Source: Pomphorhynchus laevis
Lineage: Eukaryota; Acanthocephala; Palaeacanthocephala; Echinorhynchida; Pomphorhynchidae
Direction of reading: 5' to 3'
Length of the DNA stretch: 64,000 nt
Assembly (NCBI GenBank): GCA_012934845.2
Contig: WNNJ02003593.1
Location: 310,001-374,000, forward strand
In this document: positions 22,469 to 33,890 of the stretch, piece by piece
Position numbering within the stretch: the stretch's first letter is position 1
Layout of the letters: each line of letters starts with the position of its first letter
The notes under the pieces: model-generated
What the model saw: the letters and a program-made list of their open reading frames with translations, nothing else
What the model was told of the DNA's origin: nothing
Database searches by the model: none
Position numbers and translations under genes: made by a program

Positions 22469-23999
22469 ATTTTTCAGTTGCTGTTCATCTTGCTTAGAAT
22501 TCGCTCCCTTCGTACATACGCTCGACTTGTTCATACTCTTCAAAATTCGTATGCGGGATTATTATTAGCAGTTTGATCCTTTTCAGTGGGCTTATAAGCA
22601 CCCCTTTGGATCTAATTTGCCATTCAAAATAAATTTCTCTCCTTTTTAACACAACAGGTAGGAAATAAATTTAATATTTCGAAATTACTTCATTGCTTTT
22701 TTCAAATTACGAGTGCTTAACTTGATCCTAGTTTTGATTATTTGGGTGAATGAGGTGTTTCGTCTATTCTACGAAATATCGTTTTAGATATTTCGCCTTT
22801 ACATAAAAATCATGAACATATATTTACATTGTTTATATACAAGGCGAACAAAAAGTATAAATTTATAGGTTGTAATTATCTCGACCATCTTTCCAACTCC
22901 TGCTTAAATAAGGCAATATTACAAGAGAAAACAGTCGAATATTAAATCTTTTGGAATATGCTGTATTCGTGTGCAATCTGCTGTATCGGTATGGAATCAA
23001 TTGTAATACTGCGAGCTTGAAACAGGCTTGGAATAGATAATTAATTAAATAAGATATTTAATTAAATAATATAAAATCTTTTCGAATATTCTGTATTCGA
23101 ATGAAATCTGTTTTTCGGTCTGGAATCAACTCGTGTAATACTGAAAGATTAAAAAAGAGTAAGCTCGCGAGCTTGAAACAATATGAAAAAGAGTAATTTA
23201 TTTTAAGTGGCAAATGCGTACCAACGGCGCGCTAACAAGCCCACTAAAAAGGAAAAAATGATCAAACTGATAATAATACAGCAGACAAATTTTGAATAGT
23301 ATGAACAAGGAAGTAAAACGGATGTACGAATGGAACTAATTCCAAGCAAAAGGAGCAGCAACAGGAAAATAACGGAGGCAGTAATTTGTCGAATAATTTG
23401 GAGTGTAGAGAAGAAGGGAATTATATGTGCCTTATGATAAGAAAAGCAGTACGATATTCATCGAGACATGAAAGATATAAGTACGAAGGGGAATTGCGAT
23501 GCAGTAAACGATGGGTCAGGATAATCAAACGAAACTGAACACGATGACTAATTGTGAGAAGCCAAGAAAGATTGAACACCTATTGCGATATGTGCTCAAA
23601 ACGGCGGAGATATAGGAGAACGCAAACTGCTAAGTTTACAATACGTTGGAGAGATTGGAGAGTAGTTATGGGAGAGTTGGAGAGGAGGCTAAGCCAATAA
23701 TCGATTCGGGAAAATAAAATGGCGAATAAAAAGAAAAGGCAAAAGCAAAAATCGATCAACCTATGAATTCGGCGAATATCATGATATATACGACTATCTA
23801 TACGACTATCTAAACGACGATCTTACAACGATCAATTCGACTATCTTACAACGATCTATACAATGATTTTACAATGATCTATAGAACGATCTTACAACGA
23901 TTTATACAAAGTTTAAGGACCATATAAGAGATTAAAATATACAAATACAATTCACTTGCTAATCAGTCAAACTAAACAATTATGGACATTAGAGGAAAC
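22469..23999. other. Non-coding stretch with a tandem duplication and a minisatellite
   Basis: No credible ORF is present. A unit of about 125 bp is duplicated at about 22945-23030 and 23075-23185 (TCTTTTCGAATATTCTGTAT and its diverged partner, both running into GAGCTTGAAACA). At 23795-23915 short units of the ACGATCTATACA / ACGACTATCT type repeat. The stretch 23200-23750 is purine-rich and may be the diverged 5' end of a LINE; AATAATCGATTCG in it recurs near 42205. Confidence 0.45.
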
Positions 24000-25985
24000 T
24001 TAGATCTAGGAATACAGTGATGAAGGTGCCACAAGGCAAAATGACCATAGCGCCGAGTCAAACTAGTCCCCAATCAGACATTGTTTCGTCTGTCTTTGAA
24101 CGACACGATGTAGCGTGCAGTAAATCTGGATTCGAGGAATGGACTACTGTTACTGTTCCATCTAGTTCTAAATCCCTGCTCTTAAAGGAGTTTATTTGTA
24201 CATTTTGTGACTTTGAATTACTTTCCGGATTTGAAATTGGTCGATGTTTCGAATAAGGTGATAATTCAGTTGTGATCAACTCGGACGCTGACCTGCTATT
24301 TAACAATTTTCAAGGTCCACGAATCAGATTACCTCAACTTGATCCGACAGTAATAGCTGATTCGTCTGAAGATTTGACGTTAATGTCCTATATCTGCCCA
24401 TCTATCTCTCCACTATTTTCTCATCCAGCTTTTATAACTCCAAATATCGTTCTTACATCGCCCTCGCGGCGTAATTATCGTCTAATATATTATCTCCCAA
24501 TCCTGTTTGCATATCTTCGTCACCTGCACATACCTATCATTGTACTCCCATTGCACTCGTGCATACAATTCTATCTCTCTCCTACGTCTGTTCGTACTGA
24601 TATCCAAGTATTGGACCCACTCCCGACTAATCCCGTGATCCATCCATTTCCAGTAAGCGATTTCCTGCTCGCGATAGGTGTATTATCATCTCTAATGTTG
24701 AGCCCTCCGATTCCACATCTTCCCAAGCACGTATTGATGCTGATGTTACAGTTTTTCTCGCCTCTTGTTACGATTCTTCCTACCGATAATCCGTTTCTAT
24801 TAAGTGATGTATGTCCACTTTCCGTGTATCGTCTTAATAAATCTGTTTCTGCTCACGATTCTTATCGTCCCCCACTTTTAAAGGTTGTTTTTAGAAAGCG
24901 CAACACGCCTCCACTATTTTATCTCAATGATTTAAACTTGTTTCAGTATCATCTGCTTGTTGCATTTTACCCTATCGTTCACCTTCGGAAATCACTCAAA
25001 TTTCTCTGCTCATCTTGAAAAGCATCGACGCGATGTCAATGGCTAGTTATATCTTGTCATTAAAATGTAAATTAGATTGTCGTGCAGTGCATTTCCGTTC
25101 AAAAAATCAATGGCGGACTATCTTCTCTCCTCATCTCATTCTCTAGACAACAATGATACAAGACTGTCTTTTCGTCTAACTCTTCTTAACATCCATAAAA
25201 TTCTTGACAAAACTGCTTACTACTCGATCTCTTCGCAAATAATTACTTGATCCTTTATGTCTCACTGAATCATAGAATATTGATGGCATATTGACTACAT
25301 TGCAATTCGTAACCTACGTTGATTCGGATTTTATCATGTTGACTCCGTTCGCTTTATCGACTCAACAAAATCAAGTATTTCTTCTAATCATGGTGGTATC
25401 GTCGCCTTTGCTCGTATCCTGGTGTCTCTTGAGAAAATCGATTTCACCTTACCTTGTACTACATTTGAATTGTTTTAATGATAATTTTCATATCATTTCC
25501 TTATTCAACTTGCAATCATCAAACAATCAGGTTGATATCCACCTTCTTGAATATTTTTCAATTAACTCACCGATCTACAATCAAACCGTTCACTTTCTTC
25601 CTTACTCTTTATTGTCCTTGGTGATTTAATTTTCCTAGAATTCTTTGCCAGCATACGTCCGTCCATCCTCATCGCTTCAACTCTTCAAACAACGTATACG
25701 TTCCTGCACTGGCTCCTCATCAACAATAAATCAGTAAATGCATTCCTTCAACATCTTATTCAAATCACAATTCTTCTTATCTCTTCAACGAAAACACCCA
25801 AATTTTTTTGTTTTCCCCAGACGCCTTGACACATTACACTCATCTCCCTTAGTTTTAATATACTTTATTCTATTTTATCAACAATTTAATTTTACATTCT
25901 ATTTTTTATTTTCTTATGTTTATTTTTATTCTACGTGGGCTTGTAAACGCGCAAAGACGTGCATTTACCACTATAAATAAATAAA
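24000..25985 (+). mobile_element. Family K LINE (L2/CR1 superfamily), copy K1, internally deleted
   Basis: The ORF1-like part (24272-25018) ends VYRLNKSVSAHDSYRPPLLK, the same block as in K3 and K4. An endonuclease trace, SNHGGIVAFAR, lies near 25385. The RT is missing, and the sequence resumes with the C-terminal NSLPAYVRPSSSLQLFKQRI block (about 25640) and the family's 3' tail (CGTGCATTTACCACTATAAA near 25958). Frames are broken throughout. The loss of a middle section with both ends kept points to an internal deletion. Confidence 0.65.
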
Positions 25986-26490
25986 AATATCACGGAGTAG
26001 CAGGAACGAGGAGCTAACTTTATCGGAAACAAATGGCTTGAGAGAAAGATTATTGTCAAAGTGGAAACCGAGGAATACGATATCATTAACGACAGGAAGA
26101 ATAGTTGAGTAGAGATATCCGGTAGACGGAGTAATGCTGAGGTGAGAGGGAATTATCCACATGATTTTGGAATTTGCAGGATTAAGTGATAAGCGAAGCG
26201 AATAAAAGTGTGGGGAAACGGATAAGAGGCAAGCGAAGTAGATGCAATATCATCGATTTGAGAACAGGCAGATAAGAGTAGAGGATAATGTCATCAGCAT
26301 ACAGCATAACATAAAAATTTTGTGTTCTAGTTATTGAACAGAGATAAACAATAAGGGAAAAAGAACGGAACCTAGTACTTTGCCTTGAGAAACACCGTGT
26401 GCGAGAGAAGACGGTTGCGAGACAGAAGACGGTTGCGAGACAGAAGACGGTTGCGAGACAGAAGAAGCAGAATGAACACTGAAATTGTTG
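25986..26490 (-). mobile_element. Family K LINE, copy K2 (RT fragment, inverted)
   Basis: Read on the minus strand it carries GVSQGKVLGSVLFPLLFI (RT domain 4), HVMLYADDIILYSYLP (domain 5) and a downstream LPVVNDIVFLGFHFDNNLSL block, identical in kind to K4 and K5. It abuts the 3' tail of K1 tail-to-tail. An 18-bp minisatellite (26395-26466) lies just before the GVSQG motif in the sense direction. Confidence 0.75.
26395..26466. repeat. 18-bp minisatellite inside K2
   Basis: GCGAGACAGAAGACGGTT repeats about 3.5-4 times at exact 18-bp spacing. On the sense (minus) strand it encodes a Ser/Val/Gln/Pro hexapeptide repeat (SVSQPS) in frame with the RT. It therefore appears to be an expansion of a Ser-rich link between RT domains 3 and 4. 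Confidence 0.8.
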
Positions 26491-28137
26491 TCCTTTCTGA
26501 TGTCCTTTCTCCAATCACTGAGCTTGTCACCATATACATTTTCCATCCCATGTCATCTTCACCTCCTGAAACCTCTCGTCCCTTCCCTTATGTCTCGTTT
26601 CTCAGAATCCTGCATCCATCAATCAAAATTACCTGGACCAACCTATTCCCACATCGCTTGTCACCCTCTAAATTATCCATATACTCTTTGTCTCCAGCTG
26701 TCGAACTTACTCCATTTATGTCATCAACTCCCAGCTCTCATATCGTCACCTCACCCACTCACGTCACTCGTCCGTTTTCACAGAAACGCTTTCCTTCTCG
26801 CGATTGTTGCGTCATCGTCACCAATTTCACTCCTTCCACCTCCTTATCTACACAAGCAAGTCTCGACCACGATGTTTCCGTCATCAGATCCATCCTCTCC
26901 TCTCTTGTTACTGCTAATAACACATCGATTTTAAACGGCATCAATCCTGTCGCACTCATTCGCCTAAATAAATTTTCTCAATCCAATCCTTCTCAGGCCC
27001 TCTCTTGAAAATTGTATCCAAGAATCGCGCTTACGCCTCCTCTGTTCTCTCCCAACTATTTAAACTCATCTTCTTTTCAGCCACTCACATTATCACCGAT
27101 CGCACCCCTTCCGAAATCGCTCAACTCTTTTCTAACCAGCATCGAGAAATGCCGCCGCGAGGAAGACGGTGAAACATCTCTCTCCACCCGAAACATTGAC
27201 GGAAATATTCAAGTTGTCCACACCCGCCCTAAAATACAATGGCACTCCATCTCTCCTTTGTGAAGTCTCTGCTAGCCCTTATCACCACCACACACGGTTT
27301 CCGCATCGGCCTCAACACTAGATATATTCTCCATAAATCCGATATCATCCTCAACCTCTTTACCAAACAATTCATCGATCTATCCCTTCAATTTTTCTTG
27401 GCGATTTCAACATTCGCCTCAACCGCCACTCTTTAACCGATTTCATCGGGCTCTTCAACATTCTATCCAACTACGATAACAAACTCATCTTCACTGACCC
27501 TACACATATCCTTGGCGGGGCACTCGACAGCATCGTTGTCTACGATCGTTTTCCTGCCTACACCTCACTGTCCATTTCCGATCCTCGTCTATCCGATCAC
27601 TTTGTCGTCACCCTTGATCTCACTTCAAACCACACGCGGCCTCACACACCTACCATCCTACGTCGCACCTGAAGAAATCTCTCTTCTCCGTACTGCCTTA
27701 CTCAAATCGTATCTATACTCTCCCACAATAACATCATCCTCTCCTCACGATCTCGCCTTTCTTTTCGACTCTGAATTCACATCCACTCTCGATCTTCTCT
27801 TGCCTTTCAACCCTCACAATCGCTTGCACCGTGCCCCATGGTTTAACATCCAATGCCTACTCTCAAAGCGTCGACTCCGTCGTGCTTTTCGAGTCTATCA
27901 CCGCTCTCTCAGACGTCATATACGCTCGCTCAATCTGTCTCTCCGTGATTCTTACCTCGCTCTTCGTCGGTTTCATCTTCATCTACTACGTACCAAATTC
28001 AACTCCTTCTGGCAGCATAAAATCAACACGTCATTAAACTCTAAGTCTCTCTGGCATACTTTTAACTCAATCCTTTCTCGCTCCTCTTCGTATTGCAACA
28101 TCAATCCCCATGATTATTCGTCATTTATCCAGGAAAA
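26491..28137 (+). mobile_element. Family K LINE, copy K3 (ORF1 and endonuclease, RT missing)
   Basis: ORF1-like blocks CVIVTNFTPSTSLSTQASLD and VALIRLNKFSQSNPS (26800-26990) are followed by a RREEDGETSL...VVHTRPKIQWH block (about 27160). The APE endonuclease tail comes next: GDFNIRLNR (27403), DPTHILGGALDS (about 27507), SDPRLSDHFVVTLDL (about 27580). A linker with RLHRAPWFN and a Leu/Arg-rich helix then stops abruptly at about 28137, before the RT. Stops and frameshifts are present. The truncation point coincides in sequence with the start of the family K piece at 63722. Confidence 0.75.
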
Positions 28138-28429
28138 GTGTGGGAAAGGAATCAAAAGATGACAGATGCATTTGAAAGCAGTGCGTTTTCGGATAATGAG
28201 GTTGCATAAAGCATAGTTTAATATATTCATAAAGGTAAAATATAAGTAAGTAATAGTTGGCAATATGTTATGTATATGAAATTGCTTGAAATGATTTGAT
28301 GTTGTTCTTATGTGACGAAGGTGTTTAACGATATACTGCTTTGAATTACAAATCTTAAATATTGTGGTGTGTGTCTGTCCCAATTCATATTTTCTAAGAA
28401 AGTTAAGCTTAAATTTTCATTTATATTTG

Positions 28430-28760
28430 AAGAAAGCTGGCAAAAGCCATCGCAAAATTTATTTAATTGAATATTTCGATGCCTAGCTGGCATCATCTTC
28501 AGCAATTGTAAGTAATTATTATCAAGATAGTTTAAATATTGATATCCATGAGGATAGATATCACTTCATGTTGGGTGGTATTACATAGCAGGGTTGACGA
28601 GATTGACGCCTGTTTTCCTTGTTTTGTTTTGACATTGTTCTTTTTTTCTTATTTTTAATGTTGACGTGTACACTTTTGTGCCTTTATTAACATTTCAGAT
28701 TGCTGGAGATGATGCCAGCTAGGCATGAAATATTCAATTAAATAAATTTTGCAATGGTTT
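28430..28760. mobile_element. Penelope-like element termini in inverted orientation
   Basis: Two copies of one 70-80 bp sequence face away from each other: minus strand from about 28512 down to 28430, plus strand from about 28687 to 28765, with about 180 bp between. Each has GCTGAAGATGATGCCAGCTA then GGCATCGAAAT (or a close variant), that is CTGRAGAT, a 6-bp stem GATGCC/GGCATC, and GAAA, followed by ATTCAATTAAATAAATTTTG. This motif order is typical of Penelope-like element terminal repeats. Flanking DNA (28138-28430, 28765-28980) has no clear RT, so only termini remain. Confidence 0.5.
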
Positions 28761-28999
28761 TTGTCTGCTTTCTTTAAATTAAATGTTATCACACAGTAGC
28801 ATTCCTCATTCAAATTCAATTTACTTAAATTTTCAGTTTCACATAGATCGATCACGATACCGTAAATGTATATCGGTGATACATTGGTACGATTACGAGA
28901 AAATGGACATGGTATGATATGGTGAGAGATGAATAGTGTAGAAAGGTGGATTTTTTTGTGATTTTGTCGTTTTTACGATATATCATTCCTTTCACTTCT

Positions 29000-31900
29000 C
29001 CAAACTACACTAGCCCAATATATCCCAGCGTATCCGTGTGAATGATGACGGTAAAGCTGTTTATCTCAATTATAATCGTCTTAGATCTTACCGTTCCTAT
29101 AACGTGTTATTCAGTGGTATTCCTGAATCAAATGCTGAAAATTCTAAGGCCTGGGTGAATGATGACGGTAAAGCTGTTCATTTCGTACCTCCTTATTACT
29201 ATACCTCTTCCATCTAAATACATCTAATACTTCTTTCTTCGTTTTACGAACTCCTTACTCTACCTCCCCCGTATCACTTCTCAATAATTTACATCCTTCG
29301 GTAAAAATCATCTCCAGTAACATCTCATATCAACTGATTCAACACTACACTTCTGTCACACATGCTCGAACTTATCTTTAATCTCCACCGAGCACCCCTG
29401 TCATTCCCACTTCTATCTGCTCTTCTGCCTCTACTCCTACCAGCTCTGTTCGTCCACCACATCCACGTAATCGTTTTCCTTTAAGCGATCGCTGTGTTAT
29501 TATATCTAACTTAAAGCTTTCAGAATCAGCTTCTCCACAATCTCGCCTCGATGATGATGTATCTGCTTTCAGGTATATCCTCTCAACCATTCTTCCTGAT
29601 GATAATCCATCCCTTGTCAATAATAACGCTCCTGTATCTTTTATCCGTTTAAACAGATCCACTAAATCCAATCATCTCAGTCCTCCACTCCTAAAAATCT
29701 TTGTTCCGACATAGTTCACATGCTTCTTTGGTACTCTCCCAACGTTATAAATTTCTTACCACTTCATCTACTTGTCGTATTTATACTGACCGCTCCCCTT
29801 CTGATATTGTCCAACTCAATTTAGCTCGAATTGAAAAGCATCGACGTGAAACAAACGGCAAGTCATCCTTGTTAATCCGTCAAATCAACGGAATTTTTCA
29901 CATTGTACACACAAGGCCAAAAATCCGATGGCATCCCGTCTCTCCCCCTGCCTTCATTGCTAGTCGATCTCGCTCCTGAGCATACTTTTCGTCTTAGTCT
30001 TTTCAACACTCGCTCCATTTTTCATAAAGCTGATCTGCTCCTTGATATCTTCAATCAATTATCTATCGATATTATCTGCATTACCGAATCCTGGCACTCT
30101 GACTCTGACGCTCTTACTATTCGTCGGCTATGCCGCTCTGGTAGTTCTCTAGTTAAATCAGTTCACCCGATTGTCTCTCCCACATCTACTGCTTCTAACC
30201 ATGGTGGTATTGTTGCCATTGCTCGTAACCCAAATTCATTGCGTAAAATTAACGCTAACATCCATTACATTTCTTTCGAATTACCCATATGCAGATTATC
30301 AAATCCTTTCCCTATGGAACTTGTGATTATATTCCATCAAGGTTCAGCTGCTCCCACGTATGTTCTTTAACGATCTCGCCAATCTTCTTTCTCACTGTTC
30401 ATTGTCTTATACTCCTTCTTTTGTTCTCGGTGACTTTCACGTTCGTCTTGATCGCTCGGCTGACTCAGACTCTATCACTTTAACTAATCGTTTTTCTGAT
30501 TTTAACCATAAATTACTTTCAACAAGCCCAACTCATATTCTCGGCGGTGCTCTCGAATCATTGCCGTTCCCAACTGCATTCCTCCTTGTCAATTACTGAT
30601 CCCGGTTTGTCCGATCATCTCCTTGTCACTCTTACTCTTACTCGACACTATCCCCATCCTTTTTCCCCACCTCCAATATTAGCTGCTACAAGCCGACATT
30701 GGAAACTTCTCGATATCCCTATTTGCTGTTCTGCCTTACTCAATTCTTCACTCTTTTCGCTTCCACTTAAATATCTTTCTTCCGATGGTCTCTGAGTTTG
30801 TTTGATTCTAAACTTATGTATATCATCAATAACCTTCTGCCTAGTCAACTCCGACATTCTCAGCGCTTGCGCCATGCTCCATGGTTCGATTCCGACTGTT
30901 GTCTTTCTAAGCGTCGACTCCGTCACTCATTTCGTGTGTTTAATCGTTTTCTTAAACGTTATCCATACACACTCACTCCAAATATCTGTGCTTCCTATAT
31001 TTCTCTTCGCCGTTCCCATCTCATTCTTATGCGTACTAAGCGTAGTCTCTTTTGGCGAAATCAACTCGAGTCCTCTTCCAACTCAAAATCTCACTGGAAA
31101 ATTAACTCGAGTCCTCTTCCAACTCTAAATCTCATTGGAAAATTTTAAACTCAATTCTTTCAAGATCACTTACCCCTTATAACATAAATACTGATGAATT
31201 TTCTTCTTATCTACAATCTAAGCAATCTAATTTACATTCTCTTCTACCCATATGCCCCTTGTATCAACTCTTCTCGTTAAATACTTCCCTCCCAAAGCTA
31301 TTCCACGTTTTTCCCGTTTCGTCTGATAAAGTTTTTTCGGTTCTTCATTCATTACCTAATAAAACATCTCTCTCTGACCAAATTCCCACTCACTTGCTTA
31401 AAAATATCTGCTCATCTATCTCACCCTTCATAACCACATTGTTCAACTTGTCTATCCGTAGCCACACATTTCCTTCCTTCTGGAAATGCGCCACTGTTCG
31501 TCCTCACCTCAAAAAGCAATCTTTTGACTCCTCACTACCATCTTCGTACCGTCATATCACACTTATCCCAACCCTTTCCAAACTCCTTCAGTGTCTTGTT
31601 CTCAATCAAGTTAATGCATATATATTTTCCTCCAACTTGCTTCCTCTCTTCCAAGCTGCTTTTCGCTCTAATCACTATACTGAAATTGCATGTCTTAAAG
31701 TATATAACGACTTACTCATCTCGCGCGATCAACAATTATGTAGTGTCATAGTTTCTCTTGATATCTCATCTGCTTTTGACATCGTAGATCACTCGATTCT
31801 TCTCCATCGTCTTCGTCATGATTATGGCTTATCATTACCCACTGTAGCTTGGTTTTCTTCTTATCTATCAAACCTTACTTTTCGCGTGTGTTCTAACTCT

Positions 31901-32955
31901 TTTCTCGCATCCTTCATCCATCCCGTCGGGTGTTAAACAAAGCTCCGTATTAGGCGCTTTGCTTTTCTCTCTTCTTCTCGGTGATTTGTCTTCTATTTCT
32001 CATACATTTGACTTCCATGTTATGCAATATGCTGATGACATTATCATCTATGCTCATGCACCTGCATATCGTATTGATGATCTTAGTGTTTCTGCTTCCA
32101 ACAGTCTTGCCTCAATTTTCAATCATATTTCTTCTCTTCGTCTTACTCTAAATTCTAATAAATCCAAAATAATGTGGATCCTTCCTCGACGCCCCAGCTT
32201 AGAACTTCCCTTCGTATCATTAAGTTCTACAATTCTTCCTATCTTTGACAATCTCGTTTTCTTAGGCTTCCATTTCGACGACCAATTTCACTTAAAACTT
32301 TCGTTAGAGATAAAGTACGCTCATCTACTTTGATTCTCCGCAACGTTGTCAAATTCGTAGATTGATAGATTTCGCTTTTTGTAAGACTTTCATATCTTCC
32401 CTCTTATTCTTAAGACTTGATTATTGTCTTAGTCTATTTTCCAACTCACGTAAATCCACTCTTATTCCACTACAACGCATCGCAAAAACAGCCGTCTGAA
32501 TTATCCTCCGTCTTCGTCGTTTTGATCATACATATCACCATCTTGATTCTCTCGATTTGCCTACAATTTATTCTCGTGTTTAAATTCGTCTTCTTCTCAT
32601 TGTTTTCCGTCTTCTAACTTTTTCTACTCCTTCATTTTTTAACCTTCCCTTTCTCCACAATTCTCGTCCTTACTGTTCTTTGCGTTCACGTAATTCCCTT
32701 CTTTTACTTGCCTCAAACTACTCTACCTCTTTTGGCTTCCACTCCTTCCTTGTGTCTGCTCATTTCTCGTGGAATCAACTGCCCATTCATATACGCCAAT
32801 CAACCTCAATGCCGTGTTTCAAACGCCTAACCCGGTCTCATTTAAACAATTTAAGAAATTTTATCTATGTGACGTTTTGATGTGGTTTTTAGTTAGTCGA
32901 CTTGTAAGCATGCAGTTGGCCCGCATTTGCCACATTAAATAAATTATTATACATT
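29000..32955 (+). mobile_element. Family K LINE, copy K4 (nearly full length, broken)
   Basis: This is the most complete family K copy. Its ORF1-like part (29030-29980) has SFIRLNRSTKSNHLSPPLLK near 29640 and the HTRPKIRWHPVS block near 29910. The APE endonuclease (about 29940-30640) has LFNTRSIFHKADLLLD, CITESWHS, SNHGGIVAIARN, GDFHVRLDRS and SPTHILGGAL. The RT (31259-32330) has DKVFSVLHSLPNKTSLSDQI, FPSFWKCATVRPHLKKQS, SLDISSAFDIVDHSILLHRL and MQYADDIIIYA. The C-terminus contains WNQLPIHIRQSTSMPCFKRL, and the 3' end is GCATTTGCCACATTAAATAA. Frameshifts and stops break every domain. A 37-bp tandem duplication lies at about 31066-31139. The RT resembles L2/CR1 relatives such as Kiri or Daphne; clade not settled. 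Confidence 0.85.
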
Positions 32956-33890
32956 TGACTTCCATGTTATGCAATATGCCGATGACATTCTCATCTATGC
33001 TCATGCACCTGCATATCATATTGATAATCTTAGTGTTTATGCTTCCAACTGTCTTGCCTCAATTTTCAATAATCTTTCTTCTCCTCGTCTTACTCTGAAT
33101 CTTAATAAATCCAAAATAATGTATATCCTTCCTCGACGCCCCAACTTAGAACTTCCCTCCGTATCATTATGTTCTACAATTCTTCCTATCGTTGATAATC
33201 TCGCTTTCTTAGGCTTCCATTTTGACAACCCACTTTCACTTAAACCTTTTGTTAGAGATAAAGTACGCTCATCTACCTTGATTCTCCGCAACCTCCGTCA
33301 CATTCGTAGATTGATCGATTTACCTTCTTGTATGACTCTCATGTCTTCTCTCTTTTTTCTAGACTCGATTATTGTCTTAATCTATTTTCCAGCTAAGCTA
33401 AATCTACTCTTCTTTCTCTACAACGCATCGTCAACGCAGCCGTCCGAATTCTCCTCCGTCTTCGTCGTTTTGATCATACATCCCACAATCTTGCTTCACT
33501 CGATTTGCCTACCTTTTATTGTGGTGTTCAAAATCGTCTTGTTCATATTGCTTTCCGCCTTGTAACTTTTCATATGCCTTTATTTCTCAACCTTCATTTT
33601 CTCGACAATTCTCGTCCTGTTTACTGTTCCTTGCGTTCACGTAATTCTCTTCTTCTACATGTCCCAAACTACACTACCTCCTGTGGCTTCCGCTCCTTCC
33701 GTGTTGCTGCTCGTCTTTCGTCGAATCATATGCCCATTCATATACGCCAATCAACCTCAACGCCGTGTTTCAAACGCCAAATCCGATCACATTTAAACAA
33801 TTTAACAAATGTATCTGACTTTTGCTGTTTTTTTAGTGCACTAGGCACGCATTTGCCACTTTTAATAAATTATTGTTCTTAAATAAAAAG
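32950..33890 (+). mobile_element. Family K LINE, copy K5 (5'-truncated)
   Basis: Begins abruptly within RT domain 5 (CATTTGACTTCCATGTTATG, MQYADDILIYAHAPAYHIDN) directly after the 3' tail of K4, and runs through DNLAFLGFHFDNPLSLKPFV to its own 3' end (CGCATTTGCCACTTTTAATA AATTATTG). It is roughly 90% identical to the matching part of K4. A 199-codon frame (32969-33565) is open and then frameshifts. This is a typical 5'-truncated insertion, targeted to or recombined at the 3' end of an older copy. Confidence 0.85.
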
